DNA from: Bremia lactucae | Lineage: Eukaryota; Oomycota; Peronosporomycetes; Peronosporales; Peronosporaceae | Length of the DNA stretch: 64,000 nucleotides | Direction of reading: 5' to 3' | Assembly (NCBI RefSeq): GCF_004359215.1 | Contig: NC_090627.1 | Span: 11,493-75,492 of the forward strand | In this document: positions 53,402-64,000 of the stretch, piece after piece | Position numbering within the stretch: position 1 is the first letter of the stretch | Layout: the number at the start of each line of letters is the position of its first letter | Notes under the pieces: model-generated | Database searches by the model: none | What the model was told of the DNA's origin: nothing | The model's input: the letters and a program-made list of their open reading frames with translations, nothing else | Translations under genes and position numbers: made by a program

Positions 53402-56349
53402 TCTGCCGGAACAGGCAGAGGTTGTAACGGAGTACGGGATGAAGCACTGGGCTTCACCCGTTGAAAAACTTCGCAAGCACGTATGTACTTGTGGACGAAC
53501 TCATACTGGCGTGGCTCACGTCAGTAGAAGTCGCGACTTATCGTGAGATAAGTCTTCTCACGTCCACGATGACCACTTATTGGTAAATCGTGGCACTCAT
53601 ACATGCTGCGTTAATGCAAATCAGTATGGGTAGGGGTGACGACAGAGGTGTGTCGCCAGCAATGGCTGCGTAATACAGTAACCCATTTCGTGTTGTGTAT
53701 GGATCTTTTAAGGAACGATACAATTTCGACAGTCCTTTCAAGGATTATTGGGATGGTTTTTCTATAGAATCCATCAACCTTCAAAAGCCTTATCTTCTTG
53801 ACAAGCCCTTCTAACGCCGTCGTGTAATGTTGACGACGGCACTATTGTTGCAACAGTGGGCTTATCCTCATTGTTGTTTTGCGCTGCCGGCTCAAGAACG
53901 GGCCGGCGCGAAAGGGCATCAGCGACGACGTTAAGTCGTCCTAGTTTACACTCCACGAAGAGAAGAAGTTAGATAGGCAACCATGTCGCCATTCTTTGCG
54001 AGAGGTGTGGACAGTATAAGGCCGTGCGTAAAAACGCATGGTCCATATTAATAATGAAGGGTCCATCTCCCAAGATATAGACCCTTGACTTAGCCAGTGC
54101 ATATTCATGGCAAGGAGTTTCTTGTCACGCACTAATTCATTGCATCGATCTAGTTGAAGCTGACGCGACTGATAGCAGACTACGCGCTCTGCGCCGTATC
54201 ATATTGCATTAGCGCACAGCAGATTGCAAAATCGCTGGCATCACAGAACCACATGAAAAGGTCGGTCTTTGTCAGCAATCACCAGGATTGGCGATTGCAT
54301 CAAACTCTTTTTTAATACCCTCGAACGAACGCTGACAATCAGCGTTCCATGACCACTTAATATTTTTCTTTAACAAAGAAGAAAGGTGTAATATCATTTC
54401 GGCACAATTGCGTAAGTACTTGTGCAGGTACGCCGCCAAACCGAGGAATTTTCTAACTCCCTTTACATCGACTGGCACAGGCCAATCGATGATCGCCTTG
54501 ATCTTTTCTCGATCCGATGGTACTGTGATTACCCACGATGCATACAAGAAGTGGTAATTCGCTTGCAGCGAATATACACTTCTTGAGATTTGCATACAAC
54601 TTGTGCTTGCGCATAAGTGTAAGAACCTTTCGGACGTGGGTACGACGTACTTCAACATCCAGCTTTCCGTTTATGGCTCTGCTATGAACGAAGACGTCAT
54701 CAAAATAGCTCGGTGCAAAATTCCGCACCGATATCAACAGATTCGTTTCACATCTGTTAAATGTCGCAAAGACATCACTAAGTCCCTGTGGCATGACTAG
54801 CCACTCCCATAGTATACCGCTTAGGGTGCTTACGGCTGTGAACGGAATATCTTGTTCACGCATAAGCATCTGATAGAATCCATCCATCGGATCCACGACG
54901 AAAAGATAGTACTCTTTGACATATCATTAATGATTACGCCTTTTTGTGGTATCCGCGTTTGAGCCGGTACAGTTGCAGCGTTCAATTTATTAAATGCACG
55001 CACTATTCGCCATCCTCCTGTTGCTTTACGCACACAGAAGGTAGGAGAGCTTTATGGGGAAGTTGATTCCCCCAAATGGCCCGCTGCTAGCATTCGGCAA
55101 AGAATTTGACGATCGCTATTACTTGTTCACGACGCAATGCCCATTGCTTCATGACACAACCAAGACATTCAATGCCTCGGTTTGTTTCTCAGACATCTTT
55201 AAATTCCTTTAAATCTTTATATATAGGATTTTCTTCAAAGACTCCCAGGATAGGAACGTATGACGTTCAATCCGAGTCTTCTCATTCAGGACACTTTCGT
55301 TCATCGATGAGCTGGTGAGAACCCGTTCGTTCTCAGGAAATACTATTGCCGACCAAATATCGGCTACGTAGTTGTCATCTGTGACAATTACGCAGATCTG
55401 TTTGACTTTGCCACTACGCTGATCACGCGAGAACCATTTCGGTTCTAGCGTTGGCAATTGAGTTATCTCCGAAGTTAACTTTGGAGGCGCTAATAGATCA
55501 AGTGTATAAGCGCCTGCACTGAATCCATTGTTTACTAAGACATTGCCTCTCTCAGTTTCTTTTTTGGAGCGTATTTCCAATGGTACCTGGCAACCTTTGA
55601 CCACAGGTTTCCTAGGACTGCGCTACCACAGCGATCCTCTACAATCGACTCTCCCGTCGATATCATACTCTCGCGCTGTCTCTTATAGACGTTTTAACTT
55701 TTCTTGGATGTTGCTTTTTAAGCAATCATCCTTGTTTCGTACCTACGAACTTGTTCGAGTGGTCGAACTTCGACGCTGCCTGTGCTTGTGCACAGCCGTC
55801 GGGATCTAACTCCACAATGTGTTGGGTATTCTCACGGAGGTCTTGTGCTGTCATGCAAGCAACCTAACCACAAGTGAGGCCATCGCACTCACTCGTAGGA
55901 TATCCACACGCTGTGGACGCTCCAAGACGTTGATCAACAAGAGACAGGCACCGGCACAATTGATGCTGCCAATTTATACATGGCTCGTACTTTCTGAGCC
56001 ATGGAAATCCAAGGATGACATCATATTTGTAATCCAAATCTAGAACGATGAAATCAACATCGCACTGTTTACCCTTTAACGTGTATTGGATACCAACTTC
56101 ACGTTTCTTAACCCTTACAGATGCGCCTGTTGCTAGGCGCACTGTCATCCTCGTTAGAGGGATATCCCGCTCATAAAATTTGAGCCTGCGATCTTCTAGC
56201 GATTGACGTCTAATAAAGTTTTTCGACGCCCCACAATCGACTAGGGACTTAAGCGGCAACTTATGTGTTTCAGGGTGATGAGGTTAATCCCATCCTCTGG
56301 GAATTTACACACGATGTTTATGTGTGAGGAGAAACTTTTGTTAAAAGAC

Positions 56350-57400
56350 ATGCAAATTCTTTGACGTTGCTGGATTCGCACCTACTGACCCCAACCATTT
56401 TTTGACGATTTGCCTCGCCGTTGCGATTTTGCAGAAGCGTCGGACCCGCGTCCCCCGCTGTTTCCAGCAAGAGGTCGGTCTTTCCGCTCAGTGCTTTTTG
56501 TCACTGGCCGTGGGGCTTTACAGTCATATGCGTAGTGGCCCTTTTTTGGACAACGATTACATATCTGTTATTGTTTGTAACTTGAAGAGCGAGATTTCTC
56601 GCGCTCTACATACGGTCCAGAATCCATGGATCTACATACGAGAGATTCAAGGGTTCTGGATCTCCGTTTATTTGTCGTCTCGATGGACGATCAGCACCAG
56701 AGTGGACAAAAGCCTGTTTAAGACTAAAGCCTTCCTGTTCCGCCATAGATTTCGCTTGGTATAGCAACTCTAATTCTAGCCGGAACAGGTGGGTCTTAAC
56801 AGGACCGTCTGCAAGACCTTTTATAGAAACAGTTACCTGTGTTTGTTCATCTATTGGATGACTAACGATACAACTGACAAGGTATCGTGTTTGTAGGCAT
56901 AAGCGTGAATGTCACGCCTGCCCTGCTTCAAATTCAGAAGCTCGGCTCGAGCCCTGAATTCGGCACATGGCGGCTCATATGTTAGTCTGAGCCGGGTCTT
57001 AAAGACCGCTTACGACCCACTAGTCTCCGACTAATGGGTCGTGAAGCTTGAGCCCCAAGTCCCAAGGTTTGGCACGTCAGGCTAAGTTGGACATTAAAAA
57101 TTAACCAATATATAAAAAGTTCACCAAACGCTGATTTAAAAATAGGTAATGCTTTACCCTTACGTAATATACCTATTGGCAGTTTGCCAAATTTCACTTT
57201 CGTCGCATCATCACTGATACGACGAGCTTCTATGGCGTCGTCTAACTCGACGAACCATCTCAAAAGGGAGTCGCCTTCGACTGCCTTATACTTAGATATT
57301 TCTATGCATAAGCTTTTTTTTTCGGGTCGACGTGGAAGCGTCGGCCCGCTAGCAGCACGCAAATGCTGCTGTTTCAACAATTCCAACTGTTGAGTACCCC
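56350..57400 (-). pseudogene. Family-B gag, copy 4
   Basis: The N-terminal block (57386-57190) has YKAVEGDSLLRWFVELDDAI and ARRISDDATKVKFG. A 90-95 bp AT-rich insertion (about 57096-57187) follows and is absent from copies 1 and 3. The zinc knuckle CNRCPKKGHYAYDC (near 56550) is intact. Frames are otherwise broken. Confidence 0.75.
57096..57187. other. AT-rich insertion in gag of copy 4
   Basis: About 92 bp between ...TTGGACAT and AATTTCACTTTCG, which are contiguous in copy 1. It contains a hairpin-like pair AATAGGTA / TACCTATT around a TTACGTAA palindrome. Origin unknown; it could be a small non-autonomous element remnant. Confidence 0.5.
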
Positions 57401-57699
57401 GTTCCTCAAAACATCTGCCTATTGAGAGCCTTGCTGGTAAAGCAAGAATACTTTCTCTGAAGCCCCGTCGATTTCGTGCTGTGTGAACTCGGCTATGGCC
57501 GCCTGCTGCTCATCTCTGCCCAGAGCGTACAGCATGGCTCCAGCGTCTGGCCCGCTTTCGACCGAAACTCATGCGTCTGATCGCTCTCTATTCAAGGTCA
57601 CTCAAAATAAGAAAACCCTTCACGCGTTGCGTGATAGCTTTCTTGAGGGGCTGGAATTCGCCCTTCTTCTTCTTCCAACATGCCCATGTTGGATGAAAG

Positions 57700-58192
57700 T
57701 ACTGATCATTACTAATTAACCTTACACTGATTACAGTGTCGATGAGTTGCCTCAGCACTTCTTTTACAGAAAGGTACAGAGGAAGGTTTTTATGAAGCTA
57801 AGGGTCTTCGGCTTGAAGGTCTAGACTAAGGCTTTAGAATAGAGAAAAAGTAAAATTGTATTAATACATTTAGTTTCCTACGTTACGATCTTATATCTAC
57901 TACTGAACTTATTGTATTTATAACAAACTATGTATGTATGGCGCCTCCTCGCGCACCGCACAATCGTGACTTGTGGTGTTTGGAAGGGTTGGTATAAAGT
58001 CAAACTAATCAATGAATAGAACCAATGTATTTTTGCGTCAATATTACAAAATTTGATAACATTGGAACTATTTGAGTCAAAATTAATAAAAATAAGAATT
58101 TTGTATTTCTTTATTTATTTCGTCTCATGGCAAAAAAAGATAATATTCCTCGTATAGGAAATAATATCTATGCAACAGGACACCCCGTTACA
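57700..58192 (-). repeat. Family-B LTR (5' LTR of copy 4), inner end missing
   Basis: It ends ACACCCCGTTACA at 58192 and keeps ACACTGATTACAGTG and TGGCGCCTCCTCGCGCACC. The first 20 or so bases, including TGTAACGGGG, are deleted together with the primer site. Confidence 0.8.
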
Positions 58193-58194
58193 GA

Positions 58195-58480
58195 GCTGTC
58201 ATACTGAGCCACGTCGAGATTGTTAGGATCGCTTTGATTGCAAGTAACCCCAGTGAACGAGACATCGCTCCCTGAATTCAAACCGATTCGTACATTTACA
58301 ACGAAACAGTAAGTATCATACAGCACTTTATCGAACGTCGAGTTCTTATTTTCTGTCTTCAATGTGAGTTTAGCTGATCATCAATTACTTCTTCTGCGTT
58401 CGAGGGAAGCTCTAATTTTGGAATGACTACCTCAGCGGTCGTGCCGCCCGTAAAGCATTCTGCCTTGCGGCCTGTTGTAA
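58195..58480 (-). pseudogene. Unidentified coding remnant
   Basis: Minus-strand pieces HRITTGRKAECFTGG, EVVIPKLELPSNAEEVIDDQ, FDKVLYDTYCFVVNVRIGLN and SGSDVSFTGVTCNQSDPNN are separated by one frameshift and end abruptly at the LTR border. It may be a host gene cut by copy 4, or linker sequence of another retroelement. Not recognised. Confidence 0.35.
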
Positions 58481-58499
58481 TTCGATGAGAAAATGCCAG

Positions 58500-58745
58500 A
58501 AAAACCTAAATTTTTGACGCAGAAGTTCGAAAAAACATATAAATGTTTTTAACATTAGAGTTTATTAGCTCAGACATGTCTAAAACATTGACAGACTCAT
58601 TTACGGATCCGCACCAATAGCGCTTTTGTTGACTAGCAAAGGTTGGTTCATTACTCTCTAAGACTTTGCTAGGAACATTGCGCGTGGCGCCTAAGGTCTT
58701 AGACCTCCAATCGATCCATGGGTTATGGTGTTCCAACCAGGCCAT
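58500..58745 (-). pseudogene. Gypsy protease C-terminal fragment
   Basis: The minus strand reads GMAWLEHHNPWIDWRSKTLG, the conserved end of the gypsy protease domain (compare 43914-43960), followed by a short PR-RT linker ending in a stop at 58506. It is cut off by the family-D LTR. Confidence 0.7.
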
Positions 58746-58841
58746 ACCTGTAACGGGGTGTATCGTTACATGATATTAACAATAAAAGAATGTTAATTAA
58801 TATTATCCAAAAGGGAGATAATATTTGGAGGAAATTACTTT

Positions 58842-58979
58842 AAATAGTAATTTCCTGGATTCTTATCTATCTTATCTCGTAACTCTCTTTGATTACTTCT
58901 ACAGCTGATTAGTCTGCGGAATAAATAGACATAATGGTCTATACCTATTTATGGATAAGAATTCAGGAAATTACTATTT
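58842..58979. repeat. Inverted repeat in family-D LTR
   Basis: The 26-bp arms, 58842-58867 and 58954-58979, match in inverted orientation with one mismatch (GGATTC / GAATTC). The loop is about 86 bp. Confidence 0.8.
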
Positions 58980-58984
58980 AAGGT

Positions 58985-59084
58985 NNNNNNNNNNNNNNNN
59001 NNNNNNNNNNNNNNNNNNNNNNNNNNNNNNNNNNNNNNNNNNNNNNNNNNNNNNNNNNNNNNNNNNNNNNNNNNNNNNNNNNNN
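58985..59084. other. Assembly gap (100 N)
   Basis: Exactly 100 N inside a family-D LTR, next to a fold-back sequence. Confidence 0.98.
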
Positions 59085-59283
59085 CCTAACGAGAGGCACC
59101 ACTCACATCTGAAGCAGTGTGAAGTGGACTTGTACTGAAACAGTACAAGTTGCAGTGCCCCGTTACACTTTTGGTGTGATTATAAGAATTTGCGGAAAGG
59201 GTCTGAATTCAATGAGAAAGAATACTCAAAGATAATGTATCCACAGAAAATCAGGTCACGCGATCGCTTCTACACATGGATGA

Positions 59284-59772
59284 TGTAACGGGGTGTCCCG
59301 TTACTTAAATCTTTTTACCTATAAAAAATAATAAATATTCTTTCCTATAGAAGGAAATAAGAAAAAGTACAAATTATAATTCCTTTATGATTTCCGACTC
59401 AATAATTTCAATATTACCAAATTTGGTAATATTGACGCAATAAGACATGAGTTCTGTTGATTGGTTGATTTAAGTCTAAATCAATCCCGCCAATTGTTAC
59501 AAGACACGAGAGGCGCTTTGCATAGTAAGTCATAAATATATTAGATTCAGTAGATAGAAGACCGTTACTAAAGTACTTAATATGTTAATACAGTTTAATT
59601 CTTCTCTATACTAAAACCTTAGTAACGACCTCTAGTAGCTAAGACAATCTGCTACTTGTAACCTTAATTTGCACCCCAGCGTACGTGAAGTAATCGCGGC
59701 ATCTCACCTTCACTGTAATCAGTGTAGGTTGAATGGTATTGTTGTCAGTACTAGCAAAATGTGCCCTGGACA
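59284..59772 (+). repeat. Family-B LTR (5' LTR of copy 5)
   Basis: It begins TGTAACGGGGTGTCCCGTTAC. The terminus is degraded to GTGCCCTGGACA at 59772. Confidence 0.8.
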
Positions 59773-59944
59773 CCTGGTAGCGCTTCCATCCAACATGGAC
59801 ATGTTATATGAAGAACGAGGGAGCTTTCAAGCCCCTCCAAAAACCTTACACGCAAAGCATACAAGGTTCACTGATTGGAGTAACCTTGAATGGAGAGCGG
59901 TCGAAGTTTGAACTTGCCGTAAGCCGGGCAGCCGTTAGCGCCAT

Positions 59945-61770
59945 GTAGTCACGTCAGCTTCAACCAGCTAGACGCAATTATCCAATGCATGACAAGGAAC
60001 TCGATGCCATAAAATCTACAGTGGCTAAGTTTGGGTCTACCTCTTGAAGGATAGACCGTTGATTGTCTAAACGGACCATGCTTATTATTGCCCGGCCGTT
60101 AACAGTCCACACCTCTTGCAAAGAATGGCGAGATGGCGGTCTTTATTCGCAGAGTATTACTTCGCCTTGGAATACAAACCAGACGATATATTGTCGTCGC
60201 TGATGCCCATTTGCGGCGGCCCGATTTTGAGCTGGCTGAGCAAATCAACAGTGAGCATGAGCCTACTGTTGCGACGATAAGTGTTCCGTCGTCAACATTA
60301 CTTGGCGACGTAAGAAGAGTTTATTAAAAAGACAAGAGTCTAAAAGGGTTGATAAATTACCTTAAAAATCACACAATATTTGAAGGATTGTAAAAATTGT
60401 AATGGTTCTCAACGGATCGATACACAACACGCAATAGGTTACTGTATTGCACAGCCGTTGCTGGCGACACACCTCATGTCGTTATCCCCACCCATAGTGA
60501 TTTGTGTTTACGCATCACCAATAAGTGGTCATCGTGAACGTGAAAAAATTATCTGACGATAAGTCGCGACTCTTACTGGCCACGCCACTATGAGTTCGTC
60601 CGTGAGTAGATAGGTTCTTGCGAAGTTTGTCAACTGGTGAAGCCCAGTGCTTCATACCGTGCTTCATTACGACCTCTGCCTAGTGTTGGCGATTCGTATC
60701 TATAGACTTAATATTAGGATTTCCCTAAGACGATCACAAGATCAATGGTATTCTTGTGTTTGTTGATCGTTTCAGCAAGACGGCACATCTTGCTGCAGTT
60801 CCAGAATTGAGCACAGCCAAAGGTTATTCTCGTGGCTTTGTTGAAACGATATTTCGACTCCAATAGTTATCCCCTGAACTAATCTCAGATCGAGGCCCCT
60901 GGTTCACGGCGCGAAGATTTGGCAATCTGTGTTCAAATCACTTGGAACACAGTTGAAAATGTCAGCTTCTAACCATCCGGAACCAGATGGTCAGACGGAA
61001 CGTGCAATTCGTATCCTCGAAGGAATACTTCGCGGAAACGTCCACTCTTTACGAGTTGGAGCGAGTTCTTGCCGATTGAAGAATTTGCGCAATCAACAAT
61101 TCGTTGTATGCCTCAACAAATTATGCACCGCTTTTCGTGAATGGCTTACGCAAGCCACGTATACCCACCTTGTATATGAGTGACTCCTATTCAAGGGAAG
61201 CACTTGCTCGAGCAAAGAACAATCTATCCCTTCCTCATCACGCATTGACTCAACAGTAAATGCGGACAATACCAATGTTGATTTAATTAATATTGAAGTG
61301 GGCTAACTCAGCAATAGCGATTAGGCTATTGCTGACTTTGATAACGATGCTGAAATGCTTAGCGTCAAAAATAATAATATTAGTGCGATTAATATGTTCT
61401 CACTAAAGAGAAGAATGACATCTCCGCAGTGACATCGGGCGCGCTGAAAATAAAACAAACCAAATCAGCATGAGACTTCCTGCTAGCTAGAGAAGCAGCG
61501 GTTCTTTCGTACCGAATTCCACCGCTGATACGATAAACCGACAGAAATGGAACTGTGACACAAATGTGATATTTCATTTAATGTTAATAATCTAGTCCTA
61601 CTCTTTACGGTAAACCTACATAAAACGTTGTGATGAATGTGGGCAGTATTGCATTACTCTCCAGGTATGTCGGCTCGTTCTGTGTACTGCACCGCCAAGG
61701 CAACGCGTACACGATCGAGCTGCCTCGTAGGATACGAATTCTACGTTAATCGTCTCTGCCCGTATTATCA
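59945..61770 (+). pseudogene. Family-B RNase H-integrase remnant, copy 5
   Basis: RNase H pieces (MHDKELDAIK; VVADAHLRRPDFELAEQ, 59985-60240). Integrase zinc region (SCEVCQLVKPSAS, 60610-60650) and core (VFLCLLIVSAR-type remnant, 60740). The target-capture motif SNHPEPDGQTERAIRILEGI (60968) is in good shape. C-terminal LHRQGNAYTIELPRRI (61685). Many stops. It lacks both inserts found in copies 3 and 4. Confidence 0.75.
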
Positions 61771-61789
61771 GAACGGGACTTCTTTCGGT

Positions 61790-62420
61790 TCCGAATCAAA
61801 ACAACAGGGTGTAAGGTATCCGCCAAAGACTTATGGCCCGAATCAAACCTAATAATCTCGCAACATATAATAGTTCTCACGAAACAGATGCTTTGATTCA
61901 TCCTCAAATGGACTAATGTGTCTATTCGTTCGCAGCTAGATGATCAACCGCAACCTACGCATGGTTTCTCAACTGTACGCGACAACCACCGTCGACCGTC
62001 GTCGCTAACTCGCGACGATTGGAACGTTGGAGATCAAAGTCCTTCCGTATATTCCGGAGGACGTGATCCAAGTCACAATTATAACTCGGGTTCGGCGAAT
62101 AATGCGAATCTTTTTTTCTCCTCCACACCCTTTGACGATTTCAAGTGGTGAGAAGCGTTTCAAGTTGAACGCTTCTTGAATCACCGTGAGGTGAAGGGAT
62201 TTTGAGCGAGTTACCTCATTCGTTGGCGTGGGCAACCACCACAAGAAAACTCGTTCCCAACTAATAATGGATGTCTTTGGTGTATGACGAGGCCCATCTT
62301 CCTCATTAGAGGGTTTTTTAAGGAATGAGCGCTTCCCAAGCCCGTAAATGGTTTGTATGCTTTCAATCCCTTCGCGCATCTCATTAGACACGCGCGTCAT
62401 CCAATGGACATCTTTAAGAA
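61790..62420 (-). pseudogene. Antisense ORF of family B (copy 5)
   Basis: The minus-strand frame contains NEMREGIESIQTIYGLGKRS, KKPSNEEDGPRHTP and PTNEVTRSKSLHLTVIQEAF, diverged from MRQGIENLQSF and EEDG in other copies. A plus-strand shadow frame overlaps it. Strongly decayed. Confidence 0.5.
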
Positions 62421-62455
62421 AGTATGTCCCCTTACCATGCGCTTTCGCGGGTTTT

Positions 62456-63604
62456 CAATTGACCCCACAAGTACAAGTGGTTACGCAAGTGGGTTTGTTC
62501 CTGTGAAGTTTGTCAGCGTGTGACTCGTCACAGGTCCCACTTTGCCAATTCTGATCACCACGGAGGCTTGGAAATCCGTGAGTAGATATTTCATGTATGG
62601 CTTACCTGCCGATGCGCAGGGGCGCACCGGCAATTTAGTGGTTCTCGACCGATTTAGCAAAAAGGTGGACCTTTTGCCTGTAGCTGCGTCCATCACAGCG
62701 GAGAAGAAAGCGGCTCTCTTCCTCGACATGGTCTTCCGACATCATGGCATGTCTGCCACGATTGTTTCGGATCGGGATCCTCGTTCCGCTGCCGCATTAT
62801 GGCCTCGGCTGTTTGAACTCCTCGCGTGTTGGAAGACGTGTTGCGCAGCTACGCTACATCGTTTGCATCATAGAGTGAGTTCCCCCCCATGTCCGCGTTT
62901 TTGCTAAACAACGCAGTCCATGCTTTGACAGGGTTGACACCCTTCTTCGTTAATAACGCGCGCCATCCACGCGTTCCAGTTCTACTTGCATTGACCAGCA
63001 GTTCTACTTCTGTTAGGTGAGAGTCACCAGATGGATTGGTGTCGACAGCGTCTTCACAAATAGACCTCGACGGCTTAACTTAATGTTGCACAAATTCGCG
63101 CTGCAAATCAGCGCGAGAATACCCCAGCTGCCATCGATGCCGCGACTCGAAAGGAGTCCGAACCAACTACGGACACCGTGCAATGCTATTAGTTCCGTCG
63201 CCATGTATAGCAAACGCCGATGCGGTTCCCGAAATTATACCGTCGCAGATCGCTCGACAGTTGGACTCCACAGCGACTGACGCGTTCGTGCACCAACTAC
63301 AGTTCGTCGTGCGCTCGACGCTATCTCCTCTGCAGTCTACAAACAAAAGTCGTCGGCTGACCAGCGAGGACGTAAGAACCTTGAAAAGTTCAAGGTTGGT
63401 AATTCTGTACCACTTATAACTACTGGAATACAAGATGCGGTCACGAACCTCGGTGCCACGAAGTTGGCACCGCGATATATGGGTCCGTTTAAAACTACTA
63501 TAGTTAAAGGCGATGCCTACACTCTGGATATTTTTTCATCGATGCGATTGAATCCTACTTTCGACGTCGTCGTCTCAAGCGTTACTGTCCGGTGGTTCTT
63601 CTGA
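62456..63604 (+). pseudogene. Family-E gypsy integrase, 3' part
   Basis: Zinc-region remnant (CEVCQRVTRHR-type, 62500), core (62542-62907) with LVVLDRFSKKVDLLPVAASI, ATIVSDRDPRSAAALW, then NNAVHALTGLTPFFVNNARH in another frame (62905-62965). The C-terminal part (63436-63604) has LGATKLAPRYMGPFKTTIVK and GDAYTLDIFSSMRLNPTFDV. It ends at a TGA (63602-63604). The family differs from B and C in sequence. The conserved target-capture Glu region is deleted. Confidence 0.75.
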
Positions 63605-63949
63605 CGAGGGATGATTTCTTGCGGTGGCATTTTGCGGTCCCCGATACCGCGGCGGTTTCGGCAGGTCGGACTGACGCAGCCCCCGCAACTCTGCGTTGTT
63701 TCGACGAAGAGCGGTATTTGACTGGTCCAGGCACTCCAGATGCTGTGCGAATTGAGCGACCGCGGACGAAGTTTCCTCAGCAAGGCTTTCCGCAGTCTTG
63801 GCCAGATCACGCAGTTGACTAGCATCATAATCAACGAAGACCATCCGCCGATGGACCTCTTGAAGCTTTTTCGAACGATTTTTCGGGTTCGGCCCACCAC
63901 CATTGGTTGATAGTGCGCGGAATCGACGCTGGCTTGTTGAGTGTATCAA
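63575..63949 (-). pseudogene. Antisense ORF of family E
   Basis: A minus-strand frame of about 124 codons, open over its whole length (no ATG in this frame; a TTG opens it at 63949). It has a basic segment (KNRSKKLQEVHRRMV), a coiled-coil block (ASQLRDLAKTAESLAEETSS; LDQSNTALRRNNAELRGLRQ) and a Pro-rich tail ending at 63575. Its end overlaps the plus-strand integrase end by 30 bp. It probably continues toward the window edge. Same position and C-terminal layout as the family-B antisense ORF, but not clearly homologous. Confidence 0.55.
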
Positions 63950-64000
63950 GGACCAAAGTGACCTACGACAGATTGGTCGTGGAGCTGCTCACGCTCCTAA

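Larger units (their letters stand above)
51787..56270 (-). pseudogene. Family-B pol, copy 4, interrupted by inserts
   Basis: Read on the minus strand: protease 56259-55900 (LVDCGASKNFIRRQSLEDRR; DVILGFPWLRKYEPCINW). Linker 55604-55209 (VTDDNYVADIWSAIVFPE). RT 55033-54453 (VIINDMSKSTIFSS; PSYFDDVFVHS). RNase H 54450-53880 (DALSRRPVLEPAA near its end). Integrase zinc region about 53640-53420 and core 52900-52080, split by the foreign insert (53367-52916) and the LTR-C piece (52608-52527). C-terminal region 52002-51787 with YIGPFRVLHRQGNAYTIELP, ending at TAG 51789-51787. Best preserved at the protease, RT and C-terminus. Confidence 0.86.
49695..58192 (-). mobile_element. Ty3/gypsy retrotransposon, family B copy 4
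   Basis: Minus-strand gag-PR-RT-RH-IN with a plus-strand antisense ORF next to the left LTR. Both LTRs are incomplete: the left lacks both ends (49695-50015) and the right lacks its inner 20 bp (57700-58192). The RT box (SYFDDVF), zinc knuckle and DCGA protease motif are intact, but the integrase is split by the same two inserts as copy 3. It also contains a 346-bp inversion (50755-51100) and a 63-bp tandem duplication (53276-53401). Confidence 0.86.
58749..59166 (+). repeat. Family-D LTR with fold-back and gap
   Basis: It starts TGTAACGGGGTGTATCGTTACATG and ends GCAGTGCCCCGTTACA, both as in 41329-41757. From about 58870 to 58984 the sequence runs in reverse orientation relative to that LTR, and then the 100-N gap begins. 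Confidence 0.7.
59284..62455 (+). mobile_element. Ty3/gypsy retrotransposon, family B copy 5, internally deleted
   Basis: A family-B LTR (59284-59772), TGGTAGCGC primer site and leader are followed directly at about 59944 by RNase H. Gag, protease and RT are deleted. Integrase and the antisense ORF follow. At about 62455 the sequence switches to family E, so there is no 3' LTR. Confidence 0.78.

Overview
The window looks like repeat-rich nuclear DNA of an oomycete (Phytophthora or downy-mildew type). The evidence is short spliceosomal introns (75 and 82 bp), secreted lipase-like paralogues, a single-exon 12-TM amino-acid transporter and many decayed Ty3/gypsy retrotransposons. This is judged from protein and element style only, not from a database match. 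Two runs of exactly 100 N (155-254 and 58985-59084) are assembly gaps.

Host genes are few: an APC-family amino acid transporter (1623-3725, -); two paralogous secreted alpha/beta-hydrolases (16651-18261 and 20223-21830, both -); an S9 acylaminoacyl-peptidase (36842-39326, +, one intron); and the small subunit of DNA polymerase delta (39427-40914, -, one intron). The last two converge tail to tail, 100 bp apart. A broken Tudor-SN (SND1) 3' fragment lies at 27815-28575, and unidentified coding remnants lie at 49343-49690 and 58195-58480.

The rest is mostly LTR retrotransposon sequence. I name the families locally. Family B: LTR about 500 bp with termini TGTAACGGGG/CCCCGTTACA; copies at 4882-13133 (-), 23461-27640 (scrambled), 29187-36795 (+), 49695-58192 (-) and 59284-62455 (+). 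Family C: full copy 41956-49322 (+), gap-collapsed copy 1-1341, LTR remnant 15486-15900. Family D: LTRs at 19856-20040, 41329-41757 and 58749-59166. Family E: a 3' part at 62456-63949. All copies have stops and frameshifts.

The most unusual theme is that families B, C and E all carry an extra open frame on the strand opposite gag-pol, between the pol end and the 3' LTR. In B and E it ends in a coiled-coil segment and its stop codon overlaps the end of pol tail to tail (14 bp and 30 bp). Two family-B copies (29187-36795 and 49695-58192) also share a 391-452 bp foreign insert and an 80-bp family-C LTR piece inside the integrase. They therefore look like copies of one chimeric master that must have been moved by enzymes supplied in trans. 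A tRNA-derived SINE with a target-site duplication sits in one antisense ORF, and a decayed retroelement ends only about 45 bp upstream of the peptidase gene.
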